Assembly: GCA_031841125.1 (NCBI GenBank)
Contig: CM063111.1
Location: forward strand, 59,147,535 to 59,211,534
Length of the DNA: 64,000 bases
From: Acanthococcus lagerstroemiae
Lineage: Eukaryota > Arthropoda > Insecta > Hemiptera > Eriococcidae
Direction: 5' to 3'
The number at the start of each line of letters is the position of its first letter. Positions within the stretch are counted from its first letter, which is position 1. The position numbers were made by a program, and so were the translations under genes. This document shows positions 43,801 through 50,310 of the stretch, in pieces. Below the pieces are notes generated by a model. That model saw only the letters and a program-made list of their open reading frames with translations. It was not told the DNA's origin and made no database searches.

Positions 43801-45382
43801 AGTTAGAATGATAGGTACTTAGAAGTCATAATATAAGCCATCCAAGGATAATATTGTTATTATTGCTATAGGGAACGGTTGAGGGAAAGAATTGGAAAGG
43901 GAGGCAAAGAATGGAGCTACGAAGAGCAGATAATAAAGAATATAAAGTGTAAATCCTTCTGAGATGAAAAGATTAGCTCAGCAGAGAAAAAAGTGGAGAG
44001 ACGCAATCTAGGTACTAGTCGAGAGACTAAAAGGAATATGTATAACAGGCCGAGAAAAAAACAATAACTACCAACGTGAAAACTCCATGTCATTTTCAAA
44101 ACGAAGAGTCATGAACTTGGGGCACCTATTCCTCCAATCTGATCGATGTGAAATGTTAATTGAGGCTTTTCTTATTTTCCTGGCATGGTGTGCAAAAATC
44201 AGGAATCCAAGAAAAATCGTGAACCTCGAGACACCGTATGCACCAGAAAAAGTGGTGAATTTAGGGACACCGTAATATGTAATGCACCTAAGTAGGTACT
44301 TATGTATAATATAACCGGTTTCAGAATAGACCCAGAGTTGAAACTTGTAGTACTGAAGACGATGTTACAACAAACGAAAGGCAAGGAACAGGAACATATT
44401 TGCAGAGCAGTGCAGATTTTGCATAGAAATACGAGAAAGCTTTGCGAAGAAACCATCTATGATTCCCTTTTGAAGAACTGTAGTTTCCGGTAAGTATAGG
44501 TACCTTTCCTCCGTAAATTCTTTGTATGGTATATTTATAGCCGTAAACTCTTCGCTAGATAAAATTCTTCGTCCCTAAAATTCTTCACGTCTAATTCAGC
44601 CCAAACGAGGAAGATACTTCGATGCCACTATTTTAGTTTCCTTCTCACACGAACAGATTTAGGACTGGCTATGACACGGCATTATAAATCTACGGAGCAG
44701 GCACGAAATTCATTGTAAGTCCCACCTGATCTAGAGGAATGTGGTCGCCCAATGCAGTTATCGGAGTGATTGATAAAGGTTGCTGGTGGCGCGAACTTTG
44801 AATGGGCGAGGATGAACATAAAATCTTTGGATGGAGAGGACTGTCATAAAAATACATGACTAGAAGGTGTCGTAAAAAAAAAGTGTGCGGCCACTGCGCT
44901 ATACCCCGCACATACTCGTTTATGTCATAGTGTCTTCATTACTGTAGTTACTTCAAAACTATATTTTGAAGCCTAGTCGTACACCATGTACTTTGATATT
45001 GGAGCCTTGAAACCACGATGAAGCGTTCTTGAAATCGAGACAAGCGAAGAATTTTCCTGGCGAAGACCTTACCACCGAAGGAATTTACATAGAAAACATC
45101 TGTGTATCTGACATTGAGCAATGGGAGAGATACAATGAATGCAGTGCCAACCAATGCCTCTAGTTATTCCATCCCACATCAGCGTATTCAGCAATCAGTT
45201 ACCTCCTGAAATCTATGTCAAAATAAATTTTCATTCAATTGATTTTTTGTATTTTAGGTCCCTCGATAATGACTTAAATATTACCTCTAATGAGCTAAGA
45301 AATGTATCTAATATTTCGTCCCTGCGTTCTGATGGTAACAATGTCAGGTCACAAGTAATGCGGAAGATGCCATTGAAGAATG
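12000..45382 (+). CDS. M1-family aminopeptidase N-like gene, at least 12 exons, 3' end unresolved
   Basis: This is a zinc exopeptidase of the M1 family, which removes N-terminal amino acids from peptides. In insects the secreted forms are typically gut membrane ectoenzymes. The exons listed separately join in phase: 12000-12532, 15743-15901, 16875-17189, 17280-17463, 21383-21551, 30549-30630, 30722-30917, 31473-31647, 32034-32329, 37359-37543, 44325-44489, 45258-45382 (2584 nt). The signal peptide is residues 1-18. The exopeptidase motif at about 325-329 reads DAMEN instead of GAMEN. HEFAH is at about 361-365, with the third zinc ligand Glu at 384 (WLSEGFA), and the catalytic Tyr is at about 451 (ITY). 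GYYRVNYD marks the start of the C-terminal half. The introns hold LINEs, MITEs and tandem repeats. The GPI or membrane anchor expected in this family was not found. Confidence 0.9.
12835..13020 (+). pseudogene. LINE endonuclease N-terminal fragment in aminopeptidase intron 1
   Basis: The frame reads [20 protein letters not shown] then [14 protein letters not shown]. This is the usual opening of an APE-type endonuclease of RTE-1-like LINEs, including the catalytic-region Glu of GLSEI. It breaks off at the dispersed repeat starting at 13026. Confidence 0.7.
13026..13465 (+). repeat. Dispersed repeat, copy 1 (empty MITE site)
   Basis: The segment is closely similar to the reverse complement of 20495-21108 along its whole length (ggtaagtaagcaacct, caatatgtagatatgtttgc, cacgactgga, ggtaatag..gagggcagttgtggta, atttgcaatagattgta). 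At 13406 it has the uninterrupted sequence agaaccgctc where the other copy carries a hAT MITE. Confidence 0.85.
13471..13500 (+). repeat. Short match to the RTE 5' leader
   Basis: 'cctcctcttgggtgatacc' resembles 'cctcctcttggatgatacc' at 32545, the leader of the intact-length RTE element. Only about 30 bases match. Confidence 0.35.
13650..13675. repeat. Perfect 26-bp palindrome
   Basis: The sequence is its own reverse complement, centred on ATCGATTAATCGAT and flanked by a third partial copy of the same words. It lies just left of the nested inverted-repeat element. Confidence 0.9.
14532..14694. mobile_element. Palindromic MITE nested in the larger inverted-repeat element
   Basis: The left arm (agagccactataaagccc, aagtacgcgcatac, tatccaaccgcgcccgtcga) is repeated inverted on the right (tcgacgggcgtggttgga, gtatgcgcgtactcggg, tatagtggcttta). 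The arms nearly meet, leaving a loop of about 30 bases. The flanks share 'aagaa', a possible target duplication. Confidence 0.78.
14697..14722 (+). repeat. (gaacat)n short tandem repeat
   Basis: Three tandem copies of gaacat lie beside the right end of the nested palindrome. Confidence 0.7.
14915..14949 (+). repeat. 13-bp tandem repeat
   Basis: The unit ggctgcgcgctta is repeated about 2.7 times. Confidence 0.85.
14950..15742. other. Aminopeptidase intron 1, unassigned part
   Basis: No gene or repeat recognised. Opposing short frames at 15360-15577 are not supported. Confidence 0.4.
15743..15901 (+). CDS. Aminopeptidase exon 2
   Basis: After the acceptor ttttccag this exon encodes [20 protein letters not shown] then [17 protein letters not shown] and the SNMPL block. 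These are hallmark M1 sequences (usual form TQFE...ARRAFPC.DEP..KA.F). 159 nt, phase 2 at both ends; donor GTGAGT at 15902. Confidence 0.93.
15902..16874. other. Aminopeptidase intron 2
   Basis: Nothing recognised. A 99-codon minus-strand frame at 16510-16809 overlaps a plus-strand frame and has no motif. Confidence 0.5.
16875..17189 (+). CDS. Aminopeptidase exon 3 (DAMEN motif)
   Basis: The acceptor tgtttttag precedes it. It encodes [20 protein letters not shown] (the M1 M.TYL.AF.V block) and ends with [13 protein letters not shown]. The first residue of the GAMEN exopeptidase motif is Asp here. 315 nt, phase 2 to phase 2; donor GTAAGA at 17190. Confidence 0.94.
17280..17463 (+). CDS. Aminopeptidase exon 4 (zinc-binding site)
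   Basis: It encodes ENLLVTSP, then [19 protein letters not shown], then [16 protein letters not shown] with Glu 19 residues after the second His is the complete M1 zinc site. The acceptor actttcag is at 17279; the donor GTATGA at 17464 is weak but in phase 0 and fits exon 5. Confidence 0.95.
17464..18052. other. Aminopeptidase intron 4, first part
   Basis: Nothing recognised. Confidence 0.4.
18053..18084 (+). repeat. Poly-A run of 32
   Basis: A long uninterrupted A tract. It could be the tail of an old retrotransposed sequence, but nothing upstream is recognisable. Confidence 0.8.
18550..18730 (-). pseudogene. Possible LINE C-terminal fragment
   Basis: The minus-strand reading [20 protein letters not shown] followed by [10 protein letters not shown] and an (ATT)n-like tail resembles the last residues of RTE-type pol and its microsatellite tail. 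It is short, so low confidence. Confidence 0.35.
18848..20030 (-). pseudogene. R1-clade LINE 3' portion, copy 2
   Basis: The minus-strand frame from 20011 to 19385 carries [19 protein letters not shown] then [16 protein letters not shown] and [11 protein letters not shown]...WHTLFEC. This is the R1 C-terminal region with a partial cysteine-histidine knuckle, matching the equivalent part of 3060-4460. Its upstream half (about 19700-20011) is scrambled by frameshifts, and there is a poly-C tract at 19900. The downstream block 18848-18960 is the tail shared with 8240-8345. The RT domain is missing. Confidence 0.8.
20120..20307 (+). mobile_element. tRNA-derived SINE, 5'-truncated copy
   Basis: The sequence starts inside the tRNA-like head (tagcgcgctggtctcg) and lacks box A. 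It retains box B GGTTCGAGCCC and the full body (tttttcggccagaagagaag, ctgaggtaatgctcaaaagg). It is collinear with 5133-5354. Confidence 0.85.
20495..21108 (-). repeat. Dispersed repeat, copy 2 (carries the hAT MITE)
   Basis: Inverted and closely similar to 13026-13465. The extra length is the MITE at 20553-20715, which duplicated 8 bp of the repeat. Confidence 0.85.
20553..20715. mobile_element. hAT-type MITE, 163 bp, 8-bp TSD
   Basis: The termini are CAGTGGCATAACTAGG and, inverted, CAGTGGTGTAGC. The perfect 8-bp duplication GCAGTTCT lies at 20545-20552 and 20716-20723. The interior is shared with 9399-9665. The unoccupied site is seen in the related repeat near 13406. Confidence 0.94.
21383..21551 (+). 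CDS. Aminopeptidase exon 5 (catalytic Tyr)
   Basis: It encodes [17 protein letters not shown]...[10 protein letters not shown]...[11 protein letters not shown], the conserved M1 helix and the ITY segment whose Tyr stabilises the transition state. Acceptor cgctatag; donor GTAAGA; phase 0 to phase 1. Confidence 0.95.
21552..22165. other. Aminopeptidase intron 5, first part
   Basis: No gene or repeat recognised. There are purine-rich and T-rich tracts near 21800-21860. Confidence 0.4.
22166..22444. mobile_element. Probable hAT-type MITE, 279 bp
   Basis: The ends CAGAACCGTAGCCAG and, inverted, CAGGCCCGTAAGCCA are imperfect inverted repeats of hAT type. The flanks actgtatt (22158-22165) and attgtatt (22445-22452) agree at 7 of 8 positions. 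No transposase is present. Confidence 0.65.
22720..23345 (+). pseudogene. RTE-1-like LINE RT fragment
   Basis: It encodes [20 protein letters not shown], with an intact FADD box. After frame breaks near 22960-23040 the thumb region follows, [20 protein letters not shown] then [20 protein letters not shown] and [15 protein letters not shown]. The palindromic foldback element begins only 14 bases after its end. Confidence 0.82.
23359..23815. mobile_element. Palindromic foldback element, complete copy
   Basis: Both ends carry gactgactga-type repeats followed by tcaacacttcattcgcctgc, in opposite orientation. Inside, the same ordered words appear on both arms (gcgagcactacgctctg, cttgcagacgagtctgcaac, cattttcat.tctgctt, gactgcgcc.acatgagaat). 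The arms meet near 23587. The right arm has an extra block of about 45 bases (tgtattcccttgcaagcatc...). No protein is encoded. Frames read through it differ between copies and are by-products of the palindrome. Confidence 0.9.
23828..23850 (+). repeat. (ATT)n microsatellite
   Basis: A short run of tta triplets directly after the foldback element. Confidence 0.8.
23868..24160 (+). repeat. TGTGCCAAAG module, three degenerate units
   Basis: Units starting near 23868, 24000 and 24120 share 'tgtgccaaagtaaagacat' and 'aaaatgtcaaaatga'. The same module follows the foldback copy ending at 36150. Confidence 0.75.
24225..24410 (+). pseudogene. LINE C-terminal fragment
   Basis: The frame [20 protein letters not shown] then [11 protein letters not shown]...DQCPKLG fits the final domain of RTE-type pol (R.P..RW.D......W...AQ). 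Only this end is present. Confidence 0.55.
24456..24749 (+). CDS. Unrecognised frame inside the TIR element
   Basis: I do not recognise this frame. It starts within the left terminal repeat and is open for 97 codons, with a basic, Ser/Pro-rich composition and a block [20 protein letters not shown]. It runs into a donor-like AAAGGTAATT just before its stop. It could be a chance frame, the first exon of a lost transposase, or captured host sequence. No start context or homology supports it further. Confidence 0.2.
   Translation: MAVSIKRGNFVDPTNFELRIVRNRGMNARSKELSARSVAFFFAEIQVVKDELTRTRENKFSGKTRLKLDTPFSPTPLSGPNSPPSHVTSLNEGLSER
24866..24892 (+). repeat. (CT)n microsatellite
   Basis: A run of ct dinucleotides inside the 614-bp element. 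Confidence 0.85.
25069..25489. other. Intron spacer with two similar blocks
   Basis: The phrase 'ccagt.ccttcaacct..cccg.tcacaaaaaatgt' occurs near 25237 and again near 25373, so there is a local duplication of about 35 bases. No gene. Confidence 0.45.
25490..26740. repeat. Degenerate tandem array, about 12 units of about 105 bp
   Basis: Each unit has 'ccccaactccgaaaatctaa' or a variant, then 'ttctcgatttttc', then an 'aataattttc.gtgaac' block, then 'gttgatcgaagta.tt.gtgga'. Landmarks fall near 25508, 25614, 25710, 25818, 25892, 26017, 26111, 26223, 26334, 26443, 26552 and 26660. Units are strongly diverged. It lies in aminopeptidase intron 5. Confidence 0.85.
27050..27345 (+). repeat. Interspersed gaagccggaag-type words
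   Basis: At least eight variants of gaagcc.gaag / ctggaag occur within 300 bases. They are irregularly spaced, like a decayed minisatellite. Confidence 0.6.
27751..28240 (+). pseudogene. Mariner-like transposase remnant with internal deletion
   Basis: The ATG at 27751 opens [15 protein letters not shown]...[10 protein letters not shown], then [20 protein letters not shown] and [11 protein letters not shown], the mariner paired-type helix-turn-helix DNA-binding region. After a stop at 27970 a second part reads [20 protein letters not shown] and then [20 protein letters not shown] with PHPTYS. This is the end of the catalytic domain, including the second Asp. The linker and first catalytic Asp between them are deleted, and frameshifts separate the parts. 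Confidence 0.85.
28526..29919. other. Aminopeptidase intron 5, unassigned part
   Basis: No gene recognised. 29730-29765 contains a small G/C-rich hairpin-like block (gggccgcgaagcggcc) and 29775-29790 a (taaa)n run. Confidence 0.45.
29920..30190 (+). repeat. Composite repeat, compact copy 3
   Basis: It starts gacgtaccaaagtttttccg followed by a run of G. It then has two units of 'aactca.aattcccaagtatcaaagc' with A-rich stretches and 'cttttgacttgttggatttt'. It ends ctgctgagtaaaaaattacc. This is the cleanest example of the family. Confidence 0.75.
30191..30548. other. Intron spacer before exon 6
   Basis: Nothing recognised. Confidence 0.4.
30549..30630 (+). CDS. Aminopeptidase exon 6
   Basis: 82 nt between ttcaacacag and GTGAGC, encoding [12 protein letters not shown]...[11 protein letters not shown]. 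The 'KG|AS.IRML' junction with exon 5 is the standard M1 sequence. Phase 1 to phase 2. Confidence 0.93.
30722..30917 (+). CDS. Aminopeptidase exon 7
   Basis: It encodes [13 protein letters not shown]...[20 protein letters not shown] and ends VIIRQ before a weak GTCTGT donor. The W..Q.GYP.V.V block is a hallmark of M1 enzymes. Acceptor tttctttcag; phase 2 to phase 0. Confidence 0.93.
30918..31472. other. Aminopeptidase intron 7
   Basis: No gene or repeat recognised. Confidence 0.5.
31473..31647 (+). CDS. Aminopeptidase exon 8
   Basis: It encodes [20 protein letters not shown]...[20 protein letters not shown] and [10 protein letters not shown], matching the M1 beta-sandwich domain (W.IPL.Y.T....... 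W). Acceptor tttcctcag; donor GTAAGT; phase 0 to phase 1. Confidence 0.93.
31648..32033. other. Aminopeptidase intron 8
   Basis: Nothing recognised. Confidence 0.5.
32034..32329 (+). CDS. Aminopeptidase exon 9
   Basis: It begins (G)[18 protein letters not shown], the conserved GYYRVNYD that opens the C-terminal helical domain. [17 protein letters not shown] and [12 protein letters not shown] follow. Acceptor ctccttgtag; donor GTAAGT; phase 1 to phase 0. Confidence 0.95.
33581..33897. mobile_element. Palindromic foldback element, copy 2 (inside the LINE)
   Basis: It carries the same ordered words as 23359-23815 on both arms (gcgagcactacgctctgcca, cttgcagacgagtctacaac, and their inverses) but lacks the gactga-type ends. 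Its hinge is near 33745 (cttttggcgcgctc). The surrounding LINE resumes on the right. Confidence 0.85.
34802..34832 (+). repeat. (TA)n microsatellite
   Basis: A run of ta dinucleotides inside the RT region of the LINE, just before the FIDIEKAF block. Confidence 0.9.
35855..36150. mobile_element. Palindromic foldback element, copy 3 (right arm mainly)
   Basis: It starts at ttttcatatctgcttcgcgg directly after the LINE's 3' end. It keeps the hinge and the full right arm to cgaatgaagagtgttgactcagtcagtcag. The left arm is mostly missing. Confidence 0.85.
36160..36292 (+). repeat. TGTGCCAAAG module, two units
   Basis: 'tgtgccaaagctct' near 36163 and 'tgtgccaaagcaaagacatg' near 36254, with 'aaaatgtcaa'. 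It follows the foldback right end as at 23868. Confidence 0.7.
36293..37358. other. Aminopeptidase intron 9, last part
   Basis: No gene recognised. Short similar words (cacaataaagacataatcag near 36890; cacaataggacgtaatagtc near 36292) hint at an old local duplication. Confidence 0.4.
37359..37543 (+). CDS. Aminopeptidase exon 10
   Basis: It encodes [20 protein letters not shown], then [20 protein letters not shown] and [12 protein letters not shown], the M1 C-terminal helices (LGF....DSHL......W.C.....C). The acceptor is tttttag. The frame stays open to a stop at 37584, but ending at the donor-like GTACGC at 37544 gives the phase needed for exon 11. That donor is non-standard, so the exon end is less certain. 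Confidence 0.85.
37544..39274. other. Intron 10 spacer with an imperfect inverted pair
   Basis: No gene recognised. 38776-38800 (gttaagcgtaacagaacc) and 38979-38999 (ggttctgttacgcttaatag) are inverted copies about 200 bases apart. This suggests a hairpin-like or TIR-type element of about 230 bp without other support. Confidence 0.4.
41212..42962. mobile_element. FB-like element, inverted arms of short subrepeats, 1.75 kb
   Basis: The left end (tatacagggttagtcggttttcctt, ccgccataggaaaac) and right end (inverted: tatacagagggttagtctgttttcct, cccgccataggaaaac) are imperfect inverted repeats. They continue inward with caaga.tt.atggaaat and cggggaaaactccgatggct. The interior is many diverged units of about 45-50 bp. 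These read 'atttcatcggaaatcatcg' in the left third and the inverse 'cgatgaaattcttcgg' in the rest. This is the organisation of foldback elements. It inserted into the LINE. Confidence 0.82.
42973..43103 (+). repeat. TTACCC-rich dispersed repeat, copy 2
   Basis: It is collinear with 11126-11254 (ccgttacccgcggagaagtt, ttgcaaccctcagttaccct, taactggtgggattttgcgc). It abuts the right end of the FB-like element and is followed at once by LINE sequence. Confidence 0.8.
44041..44324. other. Intron spacer before exon 11
   Basis: Nothing recognised. Confidence 0.4.
44325..44489 (+). CDS. Aminopeptidase exon 11
   Basis: It encodes [20 protein letters not shown] then [12 protein letters not shown] and [20 protein letters not shown]. 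This fits the M1 helical region (I.P......V......G......A......NT...E.......L.C), although it is diverged. Acceptor accggtttcag; donor GTAAGT; phase 2 to phase 2. Confidence 0.8.
44490..45257. other. Aminopeptidase intron 11
   Basis: Nothing recognised; opposing short frames only. Confidence 0.4.
45258..45382 (+). CDS. Aminopeptidase exon 12
   Basis: It encodes [20 protein letters not shown] then [20 protein letters not shown]. It continues exon 11 in phase 2 and resembles the IR.QD...... region that follows in M1 proteins. Acceptor tattttag; donor GTGAGT. It is diverged, so the call relies on splice sites and phase. The expected remaining C-terminal residues were not found convincingly. Confidence 0.7.
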
Positions 45383-47440
45383 GTGAGTAGGAATTAAATG
45401 TAAGACTAAACAAAATTCGTACGCGAGTTTTCAAATGTGAACACTTAATATGTTGTAATAAGAACACACGCGTATAAGTACTAGGCGGTCAGCAATTCTC
45501 GAATATTTGAATTTAATTGAGTACCGGGTGGATTTTTATCCGCAAAAAATTGGTAAGTCCCAGAAAATTTCAATTCGAGTACGTGTAATACCAACAGGCG
45601 GCCATCCTAACCTTTTCTTATAAAAGAAGACATCAGATTTTGATGACATGTACCTATAAAAAAAATAATAATTCTCCTTAACCCTCCTGTTCAGAACGCA
45701 TAAATTTAGGCGTTGATACAGATTACATTGCTCCACAATAAAGGTCAGTGACCTCAAAAACCCATGAAATCAGTGGTAATACGACGACTATTACTTAGCC
45801 CTACTGGGACCAGAATCCTCTTTGACAAACATTATCCTTAAAACTGCATTCAGCAACCTCGAAAATTCACCTAAATCGATTACCACGTCGAATTTCACTT
45901 CCATCATACCCAAACATAGCTTTGGAACTATTCCCAGAGGTCACAAACCAATATCGCGTAGTCAATCGACCTAGATCACATTTTAGTTTGGTAGGTACTG
46001 TATGTGATTAGTGTAGACAAAATAAAATTTTTTTGAAGTGTCAAAATATATTAAGTATGGTTTTCTGTGAGAAAAGGAGAATCGAAGCTCCACCAGTTAA
46101 TATTATCCAGAGTCGAGCTGAAATTTCTACGGGTTAATCTCTCCATAAAGTGAAACTATAAAATCCGCCCGATACTTATTAAAATTGAAATAAAAATACA
46201 AAGTATAAATGACTGGCATTATAGTATAGATACACTTTTTATGATGTGGGGAGGGGTGGTTGATCAATTAAAAAGTAGCCTAGTGGACAGTAAGCTGCGA
46301 ATTCTGCAAAACCAATGTATCGACTTTGGTCAATGGAAGGTTCCATCCGTTTCCAGCAGCATTGTCTCACTTTAAAAAAAAAAGTTGAATGTCCCTCTTT
46401 CTAGCTACCTAATTTATAAGTGGACATGATAATTTCAGCGTCTCGGGATACATACTTTATTTAGATTCTAAATAGCAGTATGTACTTTAGTTTCTTATCT
46501 CATTTTTTCTTTAGTTATATATTTCTTTTTTATTTTCATATGTATATTAATTCATCATAGAGCTATTGCAACATAATATCATGCCGAATCCAAAACAAGC
46601 TTAGGCTCAGAGGGCAAGGAGCTAATAAATCTAACTGAATTGAATTTCTGTAGGTACCGATAAATTTAGAACCAAACGCATCAACCGTACTTTGAGAGAA
46701 GAACTTAAGAACGGCTTCGCTACCCAGAGCAAAATTTTTGCCGCAAGAATGAATCCCAGAGGTGCGTATTTGAATTAATACTTCAGGAAAACTTTCTACA
46801 GCACCAGTTAACTTATGGTGCTGTAAATCCAATAAATATGACAATATCAATATGATACTCCCATGTCAGATGATATTAGCCCTCGATATCTACAAAATTC
46901 ATCAGAAGACGTTATTTAATTGATGATACCTTATACTGGTACCTATCAAAAACTGATACTGCTGGTAGCATCTCCAGGCGTAAATACAAGTGGCGACGAC
47001 ACCACTTGGGCACCAACTGTTACTGTTCCACAGCATCAATCGCAAAGTCTGACGTTACTTCCTCTATTAAAGAACCACGTGTTCACTAGTACCATGAAAT
47101 TTTCTCTCAAACAAAAACGTTTTTGGCTGTTTGATGATGGCATAATAATAGAAAACATTTTTGTCGAAAATCAACACGTGTTACTTTAGTCAAAGAATCA
47201 ACTTAAATTTCACTAATGCCTCGTAGCAAAATGAATTCGAAATCTCACTGTGATATAGGTACCTAGCTGGTGAATGTAAGATTATTTATACAACTACATA
47301 CAATCTCACAAAACATACAGCCCAGAAATTGATTTACCATCACCTCACTATAACGTATTCCGTAAATGGTACGTGAGGAAGGGCTTGGCTGTTCAAACTA
47401 ACTATAATAATCCAATAGTATACAAGTTTTATCCCACAAA
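45383..47440. other. 3' region of the aminopeptidase; terminal exons unresolved
   Basis: Candidate terminal exons are a frame after the acceptor tttctgtag (46656-46765, donor GTGCGT) and another after catctccag (46979-47189, ending at a stop). They would join exon 12 in compatible phase. Their translations do not look like M1 C-termini and contain no GPI-type hydrophobic tail, so I do not call them. Confidence 0.3.
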
Positions 47441-47444
47441 CTTA

Positions 47445-47800
47445 AGGCTACAGGAATGGGAAGGACTTTCCAGTTTTCAACGTTATGTTTTCAATACTTG
47501 CTCGGCTCACAGCTCGTACTGTTAATACAGGTTCAAGTTCTGTGCTTCACCACGATTTATGTATTTTTTGCAGCTAAGGAGGCCTCGCAAAGCGGATATC
47601 TATAGCTTTTTGAGAATTAAATATTCGAATATATCCGTGGATTACGAATTCTAATGGTAAAGAACAGACGTGAAGAAAGAAGACATGTATTACTTAGGTA
47701 TTAAAATTCAATAAAATTTTAAAACTGTTCAGTAGTAATGATCATAAATTATTAATTAAACTATGTCTTCTCGTGTGTAGGAGACCATCATATGAACTCT
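47445..47800 (+). repeat. Decayed relative of the 4540-4940 segment
   Basis: It matches 4540-4940 in order, including the ATTCTAATGG region and the part corresponding to the exon end ('ctatg.ctt.tc...gtgta'). In-frame stops and lost starts indicate a pseudogene-like copy. Confidence 0.6.
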
Positions 47801-47906
47801 TTTGCAAATTTTAAGAGGAAATATGCTAATATGGAATGGGGTTTCTTGTAAATGTTAGATTAAAATTGGTTGAAAAATACACCCCATGTAGCCTAATCCA
47901 TCTACT

Positions 47907-48083
47907 TTGTACCCCTACAATTTAAAAATAATTGACCAAAAATTGTTTTCCAAAGGAATCACAAAAAATGTTCCAATATGGAATAACGAGTACCCATACA
48001 CAAAATATGATGTTTACATGAGAAAGAAAAAAAAAAAAAAACACGAAAAATATGTTGAAATTCGGCGGAAAACTTCTACTTCA
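47907..48083 (+). CDS. Unrecognised exon-like frame
   Basis: A lysine-rich frame (TKYDVYMRKKKKKKHEKYVEI) ends at a good donor (tcag GTAAGT, 48084). It is not recognised, and its low-complexity A-run makes it weak. It may be part of the inserted material between the two halves of the duplicated segment. Confidence 0.15.
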
Positions 48084-48574
48084 GGTAAGTACATCGATCA
48101 ATTTCAAATGCTGCAAAACTCGCACACAAATGTTTCTTTATTGGGTTCGTGACCGCGATCTCATGCAACCACACATGGACAACGCTGACTGATGCAATTC
48201 CACTTTTCACCCCATCGATCTTCTTGAAGGGACAGTACGGGCGTTCTGGATCATCATCTTGAACATTGACTCTGTTGATAACATGCCACATGCCAGGAGG
48301 AAAGAGAACTGTGGGCAAAAATGTAAATTTTACAGGACAGCGGATAAATAAAATTGAAAACGTTATCACGTTTTGAGACAGTCAACTTTGAAGACTTACG
48401 GCAGTTTGGGAACATTTTTTCGACACCACCACGCGAAAGATTAGTCAAAGACAGTTGTTATCACCAATTTTTTTTTGCGTACACAGGTCCCTTTCCTCCT
48501 GGCATGTCACATCTTTTCTTCGCAGGAATTTATTTCGACATGAAACGTCCCATGCGCGTGGGAGATCACCTTTT

Positions 48575-50310
48575 TTAGGTTGGAACAGGCGACTGCTGAG
48601 CGTTTTCCACAGCAACCGATGATGGCTTCAGCTTTCGTTTTTGAATACCATTTGTTTGTTTAAAAGTAGGATATTTGAGTTTTGGTGCCTTTCTGTTCTT
48701 CAATTCACCACCTGAATTTTCGTTCTCCAGTTTAGCAGCCGACTTTACCTCTGACATTTCGATTTCACATGCCAAATTATTTTTATATTTTAAACCAGTT
48801 AACAGCTCCGACTTTTCAGGCTGTCTACCTCGACCTTCTTTTGTTACTGAGGAATTGGTCGAATAAGCTCCAGAGATAATAAACGATTGCTTTATGTTTG
48901 ATGTTAATGATGTGTTTAATGCGCTTGGAGCATCATCCGATGTCGAAGAATCTGGTAAACCAAGTGAAAAAGCAACTGTACTTGGTGTACTCAACGCAGT
49001 AGAAGTCAAATTTTGTATTTCAGGCGCAGGCATCGTCTAGGTCTACATCAGTGACATCTTATAAGTTTTTGTCTAAGTTCATTTTCGTAAAGTTTGACTT
49101 GAAAATTTTCGGTTTACTGGAAATATTCTACTGTTTTTCAAACATTTTCAACGATATCATTACCAAGTAGCATGCTTGTACACATTACCCAATAACTCGC
49201 CAATATCTCTCATTACCACTACTCATCCTTTTTCGTTCACAACAGTTCGAATTTGGATGGAGTATGTGATTTCAGTGATCCCATAAACGTGAAGTTAAGC
49301 AGTTAGAGGCGATGGCTCGTATGAAGGATGGAGATAATAGTGACGAAATTTTCTCTGGTCACATCAAGTTGATATTTCCAGCATGGCTGCTATGACCATC
49401 ACGGACTAAAAGTACCGGTGATTCCTTGGTTGGCTTCACTGTGTCAATGAAATGGCGGAATCCACCAGGACGAATTACAGGCATATTGCGAATTAAATGG
49501 AGTTCCATCCTAGTGCGAGGCAGGAATATGGTTTCTTAGGAAAATTATGAGCGCCGGTGTAACATCTCCTACCGGATTCATGGCTACAGCAATCGTGATT
49601 AGAGAGCCTCGTTCCGCTGAAGACAACGCATCGACATGTTTTTTGCCCCGTAGGGCAATCGCTTCAGGGTTTTTCAACTGCAATACAGTAAGTCCAGATT
49701 CATCAATATTGAAAATACGGATTGGACTTGAACTTGCGCTGTTTCTTACCATCTTCCAGCGAATCAAAAAACCGATACATCATTGATTTAGCAAAACCGT
49801 TAACGCGAGCAATGGGCACTGCTTCTGGCTGTCGAAATGATTGACTAGGATGTCGCTGCATAGATAATTTCAGCCATTTTCTACCTGAAACATAACACAT
49901 TCGAGTGTAAGATATACTGATTCATTTTTTTCTCAAATTTCACTTCAAGCGATGCAATGTACACTTACCAGCAGCTTCGTCGGCGAACAGATGTTTCACT
50001 TTGACCGCCAACTAGTACGCCACTTGGCATAGATCTGCTCTGGTCATTCCAGAAAATGTTTTTTGTTTTTTTTTAATGAGTGAATACTCGACCAACCTAC
50101 TTTCGATTTCTTCGGAGAGATGAGGTTTTCTGCCAAGCTTTGTTGCTGTAACACTCTCCGCTGGACCTTATTTTTTCGAAAAACGGTGCAACAAACCAGT
50201 TGGAACATGATGATACTCCGCAGCTTTTTCATAACTAAGCCTGCCGACCGAACATCCGCAATAGCTTTCTGCGTATCTTCTTCGATCCATCATTTTCGTT
50301 TCTGTAAATA
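48575..50310 (-). pseudogene. Pogo/Tigger-type transposase (CENP-B/DDE) remnant
   Basis: Reading down the minus strand from 50300: a Psq-type helix-turn-helix (AIADVRSAG then LSYEKAAEYHHVPTGLLHRF), then GRKPHLSEEIESRLVEYSLI and FSGMTRADLC. A likely 100-base intron follows (GTAAGT near 49970 to tttcag near 49887). Next is WLKLSMQRHPSQSFRQPEAV...NGFAKSMMYRFFDSLE. After a frameshift comes the DDE core FNIDESGLTVLQ...ALRGKKHVDALS (first Asp), then ESPVLLVRDGHSSHAGN (second Asp). The third acidic region is deleted. A Ser/Lys-rich tail frame spans 49033-48575. Terminal repeats were not identified. Confidence 0.85.

Larger units (their letters stand above)
39275..44040 (+). pseudogene. RTE-like LINE, second long copy, interrupted
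   Basis: It shares its leader with 32537 (agcacataggagaagg, ctccgacagataaaccctg). [15 protein letters not shown] near 39543 marks the endonuclease start. Frame breaks are frequent. [20 protein letters not shown] at about 41115 is the RT fingers. The palm is replaced by the FB-like element (41212-42962) and a TTACCC repeat. The RT then resumes at 43106 with [20 protein letters not shown] and [11 protein letters not shown] (usual FADD is FADN). The C-terminus ends with [12 protein letters not shown] near 44010. It is older or more damaged than the first copy. Confidence 0.82.

Noticed and set aside
46563..46850. 96-codon minus-strand frame as a separate gene
   Set aside because: No family resemblance and no splice sites or neighbouring exons; it overlaps a weak candidate exon of the aminopeptidase.
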